NCBI GenBank assembly: GCA_022446815.1
Contig: JAKVCD010000019.1
Span: 2,012-66,011, forward strand
Reading direction: 5' to 3'
Length of the DNA stretch: 64,000 nt
From: Planctomycetota bacterium
Lineage (GTDB): Bacteria > Planctomycetota > UBA1135 > GCA-002686595
Positions 49,915 to 58,319 of this stretch are shown one piece after another (within the stretch, counting starts at the first letter, position 1; the number at the start of each line of letters is the position of its first letter). Below the pieces are notes generated by a model that was not told where the DNA came from, did no database searches, and saw nothing but the letters and a program-made list of their open reading frames with translations. A program made the translations under genes and the position numbers.

Positions 49915-50688
49915 TCACTCGTCCCCGCTCTCAAGCGGCGGCCTCGGGAGCTTGAGGAGCGCGTCCTCTGGCGCCCATCCCTTGACCCCATCGGTGGTCT
50001 CAATCCCGACCCAGCCGCTGAGACGGTCGACCTCTCGCCTCCGCGAGCCAGCCTCGGCGCGCTCGATGACCTTCGAGCCGCGCTTAGGCTCGCTCCGGAC
50101 AGCTACCCCCTTCTCTGAGACGACGTAGAGCTCCGCAGCGTCGTCAGTCTGGGTGTGCCAAAGGAGCGGGAGCGCAGAGATGACGGCGCAGAGCGCGCCC
50201 AGCCACGCCCCAGATCGAGCAGACCGACCTCCGCGCAGCGCCTCGAGGAGGAGCGTGACCAAGAGCAGCAAAGATCCACTCAAGGCGAGCCAGCGCGCCT
50301 CGGGCTCTGTCCATGCCGTGAGGAGCCTGCGCATGGTCGACCCGAGGTCGCCCCTGTCAGCGGGCTCCATACCCGCCTCCCTGCGCGCGAACTCGAGGTT
50401 CGTCCAGAGGTCGCTGTCCCGCGGCATCTCGCGCAGGGCCTCGGTGTAGTAAGCGACGGCGCGGTGCCAGCTGCCTGATCGCCCAGCTGCGTTCCCTGCG
50501 TTATAGAGGAGGCGGCCTCGCTCTCCCGTGTTGAGCTCAGCAGCGCCCAAGAGCTCACCCCAGCGCTCGAGCGCGAGCTCATACTCTCCAGCTCGGTAGG
50601 CCTCGACTGCGCCCTCATCGCTAGGCGCAGCTGCTTGGGCTGACACACATGGCGTCAGCGCGAGCGTGAGGATCGCTGCGAGGATCAC
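49915..50688 (-). CDS. batE: BatE-like TPR/SH3 membrane protein
   Basis: A 257-residue protein. A signal peptide (1-20) is followed by TPR repeats with GAVEAYRAGEYELALERWGELL and YYTEALREMPRD (about 25-110), two transmembrane helices near 133-175, and a C-terminal bacterial SH3-like domain (KGVAVRSEPKRGSKVIE...GWVGIETTDGVKGWAPEDAL). This order is BatE of the aerotolerance operon. It starts with GTG overlapping the batD stop by 4 bases. It is last in the operon, 19 bases upstream of the sulfatase-fold gene. Confidence 0.82.
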   Translation of the reverse strand: MILAAILTLALTPCVSAQAAAPSDEGAVEAYRAGEYELALERWGELLGAAELNTGERGRLLYNAGNAAGRSGSWHRAVAYYTEALREMPRDSDLWTNLEFARREAGMEPADRGDLGSTMRRLLTAWTEPEARWLALSGSLLLLVTLLLEALRGGRSARSGAWLGALCAVISALPLLWHTQTDDAAELYVVSEKGVAVRSEPKRGSKVIERAEAGSRRREVDRLSGWVGIETTDGVKGWAPEDALLKLPRPPLESGDE

Positions 50689-52412
50689 AGCCCACCTCCT
50701 GCCGCCTTATCGGCGACATCCATGATCCGAGCGCGGTCTAAGGCTACCCCCTCACGGGACCAGACCGCCTCATCGAGCTCTTCTAGGAGCGCAGCGAGTG
50801 CGCTCACAGCCTCTTCGCTCACCTCATCGCGAGCCTCTGCAAAGAGAGTCACGTCGCGCCCTTCCCAAGCTGTCGAGGCCTCGTCCGTACGGTCACCGAG
50901 GAAGGCCCGGAGCGCCTCTGCCTGCGCGCGGGCATCACCTGCTTGGCCGAGCCTGCGCTTTAAGCTCCGACGCGCGCCGCGCCTGCGCCTCGCCTTCGCG
51001 CTGGCAGGATCACCCCGCCTACGCACGCTGCGCCGCAGCGCGACCCAACCAGCGATCGTCGCCAACGGGAGCCCGAGGAGCATGAGGTCGCGCGGTGCAC
51101 CAGCTCCATCGCTTCCCACAGACGCGGTCTTGATGTCGCGAAGGTCTAGCCCGATGACCTCCCCTGCGCCCTCTAGCTCCAGCCCCACGAGCCCCTCAGG
51201 GACCCGAACTCGGATCGGGATAGGATTCGTCTCGACCTCTGTGTACTCCCCTTTCGAAGGGTCAAAGATGTTCAAGCGCACAGGAGGCAGCTCGCTCACA
51301 TCGGCGTTCTTCGGCGCTAAATCGTAGACCACGACACGGCGATCTCCGCTGAAGCGGTCCGTCGCGCCGTATGTTCTGAAACCGGCGAAGGCATCCTCAC
51401 GCCCGAGGTCCGGCGCCTCGAAGAACTCCAAGTTGCCAGTACCAGTCCACTCGATAGAGAGCTTGAGCGACTCACCGAGGTCTAGGCTGCGGCGGTCCAC
51501 TGAAGAGCGCGCGCTGAAGCGACCGACTCCCCCGGAGAAATCGAAGGGCCGCCCCTCCTCTGGGAGGGCCACGATCTCCATCTCCAGAGCAGGCCAGGCG
51601 ACGTAGTAGATCTCTCGGCGGCTCTCAAAGAAGCCGCGATCGACGCGCCCGAACTCGAAGTGACTCGCTGGAAACGAGAGGCTCCCTGTACGCGTCGAGA
51701 CGTATGTGCGCTTGAGCTCGAAGAGGCGGAGGTCGCGCTCCTCGATCGTCTTTCGTCCCAGCTCACGCACACGGACAACGCCGCTGTCATTTAAGGAGAT
51801 GTCGAGCTGACGCTGGCCCGCGCTCGGCTTGGTCTCTACCTCAAGGGTCCCAGGCAGGCGGCCCCACCAGGGCAGGATCAGGTTGGCGTGATTGAAGCGA
51901 GTCATCGCCCAGTCCCAGCCGAAGCGCAAGGTGACCTCAAAGGGCTCCCCCTCATAGACCTTCGTCGGCGCGTCGATCCACTCGAGGTATCCGAGGTTCT
52001 GACCTTGGAAGTCCTCCACGACTCGCAAGCTCATCCCCTGCGTCTGAACCTCCTGCCCATCGACCTCCAGCGTGAGCGGCGGGATCTCGAAGGAACCTTC
52101 GCGCTCAGGCCGCCAGTGTAATGTCCAAGACAGGGTCTCTGAGCGCACCCTGCGCCCGCGCGTGATGGACTCGAACACAGACCGCTTGGGGCCCGTCGCA
52201 CCGACGAAGTCGAGCCCATCGACGGGCGCGACCTCTCTCAAGAGCGCCTGCGTCGTCCCCTCCACTGTGACTTGAGCGACAGCTTGAGAGCCGAGCTTCA
52301 CAAGTCCGGTTTGCAGCTGAGCGCTCACAACAGGCTCGCCCTTCTGGGCCTGCACCTCAGGAGAGCTCGCCAACGCGATGATCGCGACGAGGGCTATGTA
52401 GAGATTCTTCAT
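50685..52412 (-). CDS. batD: BatD-like membrane protein
   Basis: A 575-residue protein with a signal peptide (KNLYIALVAIIALASSPEVQA), a long beta-rich extracytoplasmic region, and one transmembrane helix near residue 435-455 (LMLLGLPLATIAGWVAL), followed by an Arg-rich segment and a helical cytoplasmic tail. It matches BatD (oxygen-tolerance) proteins, with LSWTLHWRPEREGSFEIPPLTLEVDG near residue 95-120. Function in the VWA complex is not known. ATG at 52412 shares a base with the previous stop; a GTG one codon earlier is also possible. Confidence 0.8.
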   Translation of the reverse strand: MKNLYIALVAIIALASSPEVQAQKGEPVVSAQLQTGLVKLGSQAVAQVTVEGTTQALLREVAPVDGLDFVGATGPKRSVFESITRGRRVRSETLSWTLHWRPEREGSFEIPPLTLEVDGQEVQTQGMSLRVVEDFQGQNLGYLEWIDAPTKVYEGEPFEVTLRFGWDWAMTRFNHANLILPWWGRLPGTLEVETKPSAGQRQLDISLNDSGVVRVRELGRKTIEERDLRLFELKRTYVSTRTGSLSFPASHFEFGRVDRGFFESRREIYYVAWPALEMEIVALPEEGRPFDFSGGVGRFSARSSVDRRSLDLGESLKLSIEWTGTGNLEFFEAPDLGREDAFAGFRTYGATDRFSGDRRVVVYDLAPKNADVSELPPVRLNIFDPSKGEYTEVETNPIPIRVRVPEGLVGLELEGAGEVIGLDLRDIKTASVGSDGAGAPRDLMLLGLPLATIAGWVALRRSVRRRGDPASAKARRRRGARRSLKRRLGQAGDARAQAEALRAFLGDRTDEASTAWEGRDVTLFAEARDEVSEEAVSALAALLEELDEAVWSREGVALDRARIMDVADKAAGGGL

Positions 52413-53383
52413 CACCAGTCTCGGTCCACATTCTGACGTCCGATGCGCTGGAGAGCCTCCTGCACCTTCTCGCCTTCTTCCTCTATCTCTCGTAGAGCCT
52501 CTAGGAGTCGCTGCATCTCCTCTTGAGTGAGGTGCACTTCTTCGGGCTCGACCTCCGGCTCCTCCTCCTCTGCCTGCTGCTCTTCTGGCTCCTGCTCCTC
52601 CCCTTCAGGCTCCTGCGGCTCGCGCTCACCCTCTGCGTCCTCAGGGGTCTCTTCGCCCTCTTGCTGGTCGTCTTCAGAGGACTCATCGCCCTCTTCATCG
52701 CTCTCTTGGGGGTCCTCTCCCTCTCGCTGTTCTTCCTGATCCTGCTGCTCTTCCTCCTCACGCTGGCGCTCGATCTCATCAAGCTCTCGCAGGCGTCGCT
52801 GCACCAGCTCTGCGTTAGCGCGTGTGTCTACGTCCCTCCAGTCCAGCATCAACCGCTCCGCGAACCACTCCCGTGCCTTGAGGTAGCGCTTGCGCGCCTC
52901 CTCGAGCGGGTCCGGAGCCTCCTCGGCGTCAGCAGGCGCAGGGGACGGGCCAGCTTGCGTTCCGTTGATCTCAGGGATCAAGGCTCGGAAGCGCTCCCCC
53001 TCACCCAAGAAGAGAACGCCAAGATCGTAGGTCGCGTCCTGCCGGAGCTTACCGGGGCCCGCTTGAGCGCGCGCGACCTCAAACGCCTCCACAGCATCTT
53101 CAAGTTCGCCCGCCTGCATCTCCATCACAGCGCGCGCGTGGATCTGGAGCGCTCGGTCTTCAAAGCTCGCGACCGCGCCGCCCTGCAAACGTTCAAGCCA
53201 GCTCATCGGCTCAAGAGAGGCCACCGCCTCCTCGTGTGCGTCTAGACGCGCTCGCGCGGCTTCAAACTCCTCCGCCTCACAGAGCGAAGAGACCTCACGT
53301 ACGACCTCAAGCAGCGCCGCCCGTGAATCTGCGCGCTCTCCCTCAAGGGAAAGCAAGAGCGAGGCAAAGAGGAGAGAGATCAT
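52412..53383 (-). CDS. batC: BatC-like TPR protein with extreme acidic tract
   Basis: A 323-residue protein. After a hydrophobic start it has TPR-like helices (AVMEMQAGELEDAVEAFEVARAQAG, then YDLGVLFL), and residues about 205-295 are nearly all Glu, Gln and Asp, which suggests a disordered, strongly acidic linker. The last 25 residues are a helix (QEALQRIGRQNVDRDW). The TPR plus acidic stretch matches BatC in this operon position, but the length of the acidic tract is notable. It is coupled to both neighbours by overlaps. Confidence 0.75.
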   Translation of the reverse strand: MISLLFASLLLSLEGERADSRAALLEVVREVSSLCEAEEFEAARARLDAHEEAVASLEPMSWLERLQGGAVASFEDRALQIHARAVMEMQAGELEDAVEAFEVARAQAGPGKLRQDATYDLGVLFLGEGERFRALIPEINGTQAGPSPAPADAEEAPDPLEEARKRYLKAREWFAERLMLDWRDVDTRANAELVQRRLRELDEIERQREEEEQQDQEEQREGEDPQESDEEGDESSEDDQQEGEETPEDAEGEREPQEPEGEEQEPEEQQAEEEEPEVEPEEVHLTQEEMQRLLEALREIEEEGEKVQEALQRIGRQNVDRDW

Positions 53384-54393
53384 CGCTCCCCTCCGGACGC
53401 CTTGCGACGCTCACGCATTCCGAAGCCCGTAACCATGCACGCGAGAGCGATCACGAGGGGCCATTGGTAGCGATCGTGCGGAACCCGCACCTTGCCCGCC
53501 CAGAGGTCACGCGCGTCCAACTTCGAGATGCGCTTCTCATAGAGCTCTTCGAGAGGGAAAGGTGAGGTCTCGGCTGAGAGATACTCGCCGCCGGTGGCCT
53601 CAGCGATCGCTCGCAGCGTCTCGTCATTGAGGGCCGAGACGACCTCTTCTCCGGTCTCGTCACGAACGAAGCCACCCCCCAGCGGGATCTTGCCGCCGTC
53701 TCGGGTCCCCATCCCGACCACGTAGACACGGATACCTCGCTCTGCGGCCAGCTTCGCAGCTTCGAGCCCGCCGCCCTCAAGGTCCTCACCATCCGTCAAG
53801 AGGCAGATGGCCTCGTGCGAGCCAGTCCTCCCGTCGAAGAGCTCGAGCGCACGGTCGAGCGCGCCACCCACGTGGGTGCCGCCACGCAGGTTGTCCTTGG
53901 GTGAGAGCGTCTCGACAAAGTGCGTCAAGGTCTGCCGATCATGAGTCAAGGGTGCGACTAAGCGCGCGTCACCGCTGAAGGCGATGACGCCGACGCGATC
54001 TCCATCGAGGAGCTCGAGCAGCCCACGCATCTCGCGCTGCGCGCGTGAGAGCCGATCAGGCTTGAGGTCCTTCACCCACATGGATCGTGAGGTATCCAAG
54101 CAGAGCACGAGGTCCACCCCTTTGCGCTGCACCTCGCGCAGCGTGTAGCCGCGCACAGGACCGAGCAGCGCGAGCCCCATGCCTAAGGCACCGATCGTCG
54201 CTAGGACCACCCTCAGTCGCGCGCGACCGAGAGAGAAGTCAGGGAGGAAGCGACGCAGGTGGCGCTCGCTCACGAGGCGCGCGCGCGCGCGAGTCCGCCA
54301 AACCAGTGAGCTGACCCCGAGCACGCCGAGGACCGCTGCGAAGATGAGCAGCGGCGTAGCCCAGGGCCGCAGGAGCTCGAAGCCAGCGCTCAC
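53380..54393 (-). CDS. batB: BatB-like von Willebrand factor A protein
   Basis: A 337-residue membrane protein. Two transmembrane helices at about 10-35 and 60-80 frame a VWA domain (about 93-270) with MIDAS motif DTSRS (100-104) and TDGED. A third helix lies near the C terminus. The GTG at 54393 overlaps the batA stop (GTGA) and starts the common VWA-protein preamble; a longer frame is possible. With BatA, it probably forms a metal-dependent surface complex driven by MoxR. Confidence 0.87.
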   Translation of the reverse strand: MSAGFELLRPWATPLLIFAAVLGVLGVSSLVWRTRARARLVSERHLRRFLPDFSLGRARLRVVLATIGALGMGLALLGPVRGYTLREVQRKGVDLVLCLDTSRSMWVKDLKPDRLSRAQREMRGLLELLDGDRVGVIAFSGDARLVAPLTHDRQTLTHFVETLSPKDNLRGGTHVGGALDRALELFDGRTGSHEAICLLTDGEDLEGGGLEAAKLAAERGIRVYVVGMGTRDGGKIPLGGGFVRDETGEEVVSALNDETLRAIAEATGGEYLSAETSPFPLEELYEKRISKLDARDLWAGKVRVPHDRYQWPLVIALACMVTGFGMRERRKASGGER

Positions 54394-55436
54394 GGCAACC
54401 TCCTCGCCCACGTGAACTCCGAGGCCCAACCGAGGATCCAGGCGATGAAGGCCCAAATGAGGAAGTTGAAGTAGAGGTCGTAGTGCTCGACGAAGCGCTG
54501 CTCCTCCAGCGGCGTCTTCTCGAGCGCCTCGATCTCAGCGTAGGCCGCCTCGAGACCCTCCCGATCACGGGCGCGGAAGAAGCGCCCGTCCGTGAGATCG
54601 GCGATGCGCTTGAGGTCCGAATTCTTCAGCTGCTCAGAAGAGATGCGGCGCCCGAAGGGATCGAAGACGTATCGACCCGCGAAGACCGTGTAGACGCGGA
54701 TCCCCTCTTCAGCCGCCATCTCACCGGCCTCACTCGGTGTGATCATGGGCAAGTTGTCCTCACCATCGGTGAGCAGCACCACGACCTTCGACTCTGCCTC
54801 CGACTCTCGCAGCACAGCGACAGCCTTAGCGAGGGCGATCCCGATCCCTGTGCCGTCCTCTTCACGATGGCGTACGAGCTCGACCTCACCGAGGAAGCCT
54901 CGAATCGCGTCGACGTCGAGGGTGAAGGGACAGAGCTGGCTTGGAAAGCGAGCGAAGGAGAAGAGCGCGACATTATCGCTCGCCCCCTCTTCATCAGTCA
55001 TGCGACGCTCAGCGAAGTCTGCGACGACCTCCTTCACCACGTCCAGGCGGGTGCGACCGGGCTCGAGGTCATCAGCCTCCATCGAGCTCGAGCGATCTAG
55101 GACGAGGGCGATGTCCACTCCCTCGGTCTCAGTGCTGGTCTCTACGTCGCCTTCGAGGGGACGCGCGAGCGCAACAACGACGAGGACCACAGCAGAGCAG
55201 TTCAGCACGCTCGGGAGCCAGCTGACTCGCTGCCGCAGACTCAACACACGCTGAGTGGGCAGCGCCGGCACGCGCCCCGCGACCCCTCCGCCGCTGCGCG
55301 CGCGCAAGAGAAAGTAGAGGAGCAGGAGCGGCAGGAGGGCTAAGAACCACGGGTCTGCGAGGGAGATGTTCCCCCAGAGCTTCAGGCCCTCCTCTGCAGC
55401 AGACTGCACGGTGGCCTCTGCTTGTTGAGCGCTCAT
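54390..55436 (-). CDS. batA: BatA-like von Willebrand factor A protein
   Basis: A 348-residue membrane protein with two N-terminal helices (about 28-45 and 75-92) framing a VWA domain, MIDAS DRSSS at 114-118 and TDGEDN later, and a C-terminal helix followed by a short basic end. It probably forms a hetero-complex with BatB. It starts with ATG overlapping the previous stop by 4 bases, and its stop overlaps batB. Confidence 0.9.
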   Translation of the reverse strand: MSAQQAEATVQSAAEEGLKLWGNISLADPWFLALLPLLLLYFLLRARSGGGVAGRVPALPTQRVLSLRQRVSWLPSVLNCSAVVLVVVALARPLEGDVETSTETEGVDIALVLDRSSSMEADDLEPGRTRLDVVKEVVADFAERRMTDEEGASDNVALFSFARFPSQLCPFTLDVDAIRGFLGEVELVRHREEDGTGIGIALAKAVAVLRESEAESKVVVLLTDGEDNLPMITPSEAGEMAAEEGIRVYTVFAGRYVFDPFGRRISSEQLKNSDLKRIADLTDGRFFRARDREGLEAAYAEIEALEKTPLEEQRFVEHYDLYFNFLIWAFIAWILGWASEFTWARRLP

Positions 55437-56251
55437 GCTGCCACCTCCTCCGCGCTGCCCATGAGCGCGCGGGCGCGAGCGAGGGTCTCTTCGATGGCGA
55501 AGCGCGTCGGCCGTGCGCCGCCGTAACGCACAGCGGCACAGACCTCAAAGAGCGATCGAAGCTCCGCTCGCTGCTCCGCGCTGAGCTCAGCCCGCTCGAC
55601 CCACTCTTCGTCGCTCCAACCAGACTGATCGTCTCCGTGCGCTGCGCGTAAGAGGTGCGCGAGCTCGCCGTGCCAGTCCCCGACGCTCGGGTCATCGCCA
55701 TCCATCGGGCGCGAGAGCGCGGCGAAGCGTGTCGCGAGAGTCGGAGCCTCCGGCGCGTCAGCGGCGCGTCGCGCCAGCGCGCGCCAACCGATCAGCCCCG
55801 CCGCGAGCGCCACGAGCGCGGAGAGTATGAGCGGGAGCGCTGAGGTCCCCGTCCCTTCCAGCTCAGGAATGTAGAAGCCCCGCGCTGGGCGCGGCGAGTC
55901 CTCACCCGGGTCGAGGGCCGCCGCGACTGAGATGCTGGGCGCATCGAAGGTCAGCGCCTCGCCATCGAGTGAGAGGCTCGGCGTCGGGAGAGGGCCGGGG
56001 TCAGGCTCGAGCGCGAAGACGGTCCAGCGGAGCGAGCGCGCGCCCTCGGCGCTGCGGTGAACAGCCGGAGCCTCCGCCACGAACCAAGCGAGATCGGGAT
56101 CGAAGCTGTCGAGCTCGAGCGCGTCCCCTCCCACGTCGAGCTCGTCGAGCGCGACCTCACAATGGATCGGCTGGCCGATCTCGAAGGTCTCATCAGCGAC
56201 CAAGACCTGGAGGTCTGCCGCTACACAGAGGAGCAAGCACAGGCTCATCAC
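55433..56251 (-). CDS. Membrane protein of the Bat operon (DUF4381-like position)
   Basis: A 272-residue protein. A signal or anchor segment (1-12) is followed by a beta-rich outer region about 15-125, one transmembrane helix near 137-158 (LPLILSALVALAAGLIGW), and a cytoplasmic helical part. The place between DUF58 and BatA is where DUF4381-type proteins usually sit, but similarity was not checked and I do not recognise a motif. It overlaps both neighbours. Confidence 0.65.
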   Translation of the reverse strand: MMSLCLLLCVAADLQVLVADETFEIGQPIHCEVALDELDVGGDALELDSFDPDLAWFVAEAPAVHRSAEGARSLRWTVFALEPDPGPLPTPSLSLDGEALTFDAPSISVAAALDPGEDSPRPARGFYIPELEGTGTSALPLILSALVALAAGLIGWRALARRAADAPEAPTLATRFAALSRPMDGDDPSVGDWHGELAHLLRAAHGDDQSGWSDEEWVERAELSAEQRAELRSLFEVCAAVRYGGARPTRFAIEETLARARALMGSAEEVAA

Positions 56252-57180
56252 GCCCCTCCTCCCCGGCGCGCTTGTCGCCTGCGGAAGAACTCTTGGACTG
56301 GTTCGCCTAGGTCGCCGACCGTGGGGATCGAGAAGAGATCGACCCGCGCGCGCCCCAAGAGCTCCTCGATCTTCTCGCGACGCTCTGTCGCCTCATCCCG
56401 CCATCGCTCACGCACAGCGACCGCTGAAGCGTCGAGCTCTCGCTGCCCTCCACCCGCGATAGGCGCGAGGCGCACGAGGCCTGCAGGGGGGAGCTCCTCC
56501 TCTAGAGGGTCTACGACGCGGACCGCGATCACGTCATGTGTGCGAGCGAGCCGCGAGAGCTCATCGACGCACTCTTCGCTCTCCCCGTGGAGGAGACAGA
56601 GGAAGTCACTGACCAGGAACAGCACGCTGCGACCGCGGAGCGCGCGGTTCGCTTGCTGGAGCACAGCGAGGAGGTCTGTGCGCTCGCTCGCTTTAGGCGC
56701 GGTGAGGACCTCGCGCACGAGGCGGAGCGCGTGACCGCGCCCCTTATCAGCGCGCATGTGTGCGCCAGGCTCAGCGCCAAAGAGAGAGAGCCCGACACGA
56801 TCGGAGTGCCGCATGGCGACGAAGGCCAAGAGGCAAGAGAGCTGCGCGGCAGCCTCACGCTTTGACCAGCCTTGGCTTCCAAAGTCCATCGTGGCGCCGG
56901 TGTCTACGACGAGGTTCAAGGTCAGCTCACGCTCTTCGCGGAAGGACTTCACATAAGCCTCTCCAGCACGCGCCGTCACGTTCCAGTCGATCGAGCGCAC
57001 GTCGTCTCCCGGCATGTAGGGGCGCACCTCCTCAAACTCGAGGCCGGAGCCTCGAAAGGTCGAGCGGTAGCCGCCCGCGAGAGCCGTCGAGACGAGCCTG
57101 TGTGTCCGGATGTGGATCTGGTGCACCCGAGCCAAGAGCTCCGGTGAGAGGACCGCTGCATTGCGCTCTCTAGCTTCCAC
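56248..57180 (-). CDS. DUF58 family protein
   Basis: A 310-residue soluble protein with the DUF58 hallmark YMPGDDVRSIDWNVTAR in the N-terminal third and a VWA-like fold beyond it (LVVDTGATMDFG with degraded MIDAS, and LVSDF). It is the usual partner of MoxR and Bat proteins and may bind the MoxR ATPase. I place the start at GTG 57180, 20 bases past the MoxR stop; an in-frame ATG upstream would overlap moxR. A 4-base overlap joins it to the next gene. Confidence 0.87.
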   Translation of the reverse strand: MEARERNAAVLSPELLARVHQIHIRTHRLVSTALAGGYRSTFRGSGLEFEEVRPYMPGDDVRSIDWNVTARAGEAYVKSFREERELTLNLVVDTGATMDFGSQGWSKREAAAQLSCLLAFVAMRHSDRVGLSLFGAEPGAHMRADKGRGHALRLVREVLTAPKASERTDLLAVLQQANRALRGRSVLFLVSDFLCLLHGESEECVDELSRLARTHDVIAVRVVDPLEEELPPAGLVRLAPIAGGGQRELDASAVAVRERWRDEATERREKIEELLGRARVDLFSIPTVGDLGEPVQEFFRRRQARRGGGA

Positions 57181-57199
57181 TGAGCCGACGCTGAGGGGT

Positions 57200-58210
57200 C
57201 TAGGGGACGGGCACCGTCTCGAGAACGCGAGCGACGAGGGCGTCCGAATCGAGACCCTCGGCCTCCGCCTCATAGGTCGGGACGACGCGGTGTCGGAGGA
57301 CCTCCGTCGCCACGCTCTTGATATCTGTAGGCGTGACAAAGCTACGGCCGCTGATCAGTGCGTGCGCGCGCGAGCAGAGGGCGAGCCAGATCGTGGCGCG
57401 TGGGCTGCCGCCGTACTGGATGCGACTCGCAAGCTCAGGCATGTTCGCCGCCTCCGGGTCGCGAGTGGCGAAGACTAAGTCGACTAGATATTGAGCGAGT
57501 CGTGGATCGAGGGTGACGTGGTCGACGAGGCTCCTGGCCTCCTCCACCTGCGCGAGACTCACGACCTCACGCGCTGCCTGCACCTGCTTTGTGTTCGCCA
57601 TCCGCTCTAGGATCAGCGCCTCTTCCTCACGGTTCGGATAATCGACTACGACCTTCAGCGCGAAGCGGTCGAGCTGGGCTTCGGGGAGCGGATAGGTCCC
57701 CTCTTGCTCTAACGGGTTCTGAGTCGCGAGGACCAGGAAGGGTGTCGGGAGCGCGTGCGTCTCACCGCCGATGGAGACCTGCCGTTCCTGCATCGCCTCA
57801 AGCAGCGCTGACTGAACCTTGGCCGGAGCACGGTTGATCTCGTCTGCGAGGCAGAAGTTCACGAAGACAGGGCCCTTCCTCACGCTGAAGGTTCCGTCCT
57901 TTGCGTTGTAGATCTCTGTCCCGACGAGGTCGGAGGGCAGCAGGTCAGGGGTGAACTGGAGCCGAGTGAAGCTCCCCCCGACCGCGTTCGCGAGGCTTGA
58001 GACAGCGAGAGACTTCGCGAGGCCTGGGACACCCTCTAAGAGCACATGCCCGCCGGTCATGAGGGCGACGAGGAGAGAGTCAACGAGGCTGGTTTGGCCG
58101 ACGATCACCTCTCCGAGCGAGGCGCGCAGGTCCCCTAGCCAAGCGCAGCGCTCGCTGAGCTCGTCGCTGGCCGCAGTCGAAGATGAGGTCGGGGTGGGAT
58201 CTGTGGTCAT
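57200..58210 (-). CDS. moxR: MoxR-family AAA+ ATPase
   Basis: A 336-residue AAA+ ATPase. Walker A GVPGLAKS (about 60-67), Walker B DEINRAPAKVQSALLEAMQE (about 119-138) and the sensor segment ATQNPLEQEGTYPLPEAQLDRF are all typical MoxR. It is the ATP-driven chaperone of the VWA-complex operon and is the first gene. Its promoter should lie in the 110-base gap toward the MscS gene, where no clear hexamers are seen. Confidence 0.95.
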   Translation of the reverse strand: MTTDPTPTSSSTAASDELSERCAWLGDLRASLGEVIVGQTSLVDSLLVALMTGGHVLLEGVPGLAKSLAVSSLANAVGGSFTRLQFTPDLLPSDLVGTEIYNAKDGTFSVRKGPVFVNFCLADEINRAPAKVQSALLEAMQERQVSIGGETHALPTPFLVLATQNPLEQEGTYPLPEAQLDRFALKVVVDYPNREEEALILERMANTKQVQAAREVVSLAQVEEARSLVDHVTLDPRLAQYLVDLVFATRDPEAANMPELASRIQYGGSPRATIWLALCSRAHALISGRSFVTPTDIKSVATEVLRHRVVPTYEAEAEGLDSDALVARVLETVPVP

Positions 58211-58319
58211 CTGGATATGGGTCTTCAGTGCCTAGGCGTGCTTCAGGCTACGCTGCGAGGCCTGCCATGTTAGCGGGCACCTCAACTCAGGCCACGCCGA
58301 GGCGCAGCTTCAGCCAGGA

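Noticed and set aside
52523-53245. A + strand frame of 240 codons that looks like a hydrophobic membrane protein
   Set aside because: It is the antisense of the Glu-rich tract of the BatC-like gene: GAG/GAA codons read as CTC/TTC, giving Leu/Phe.
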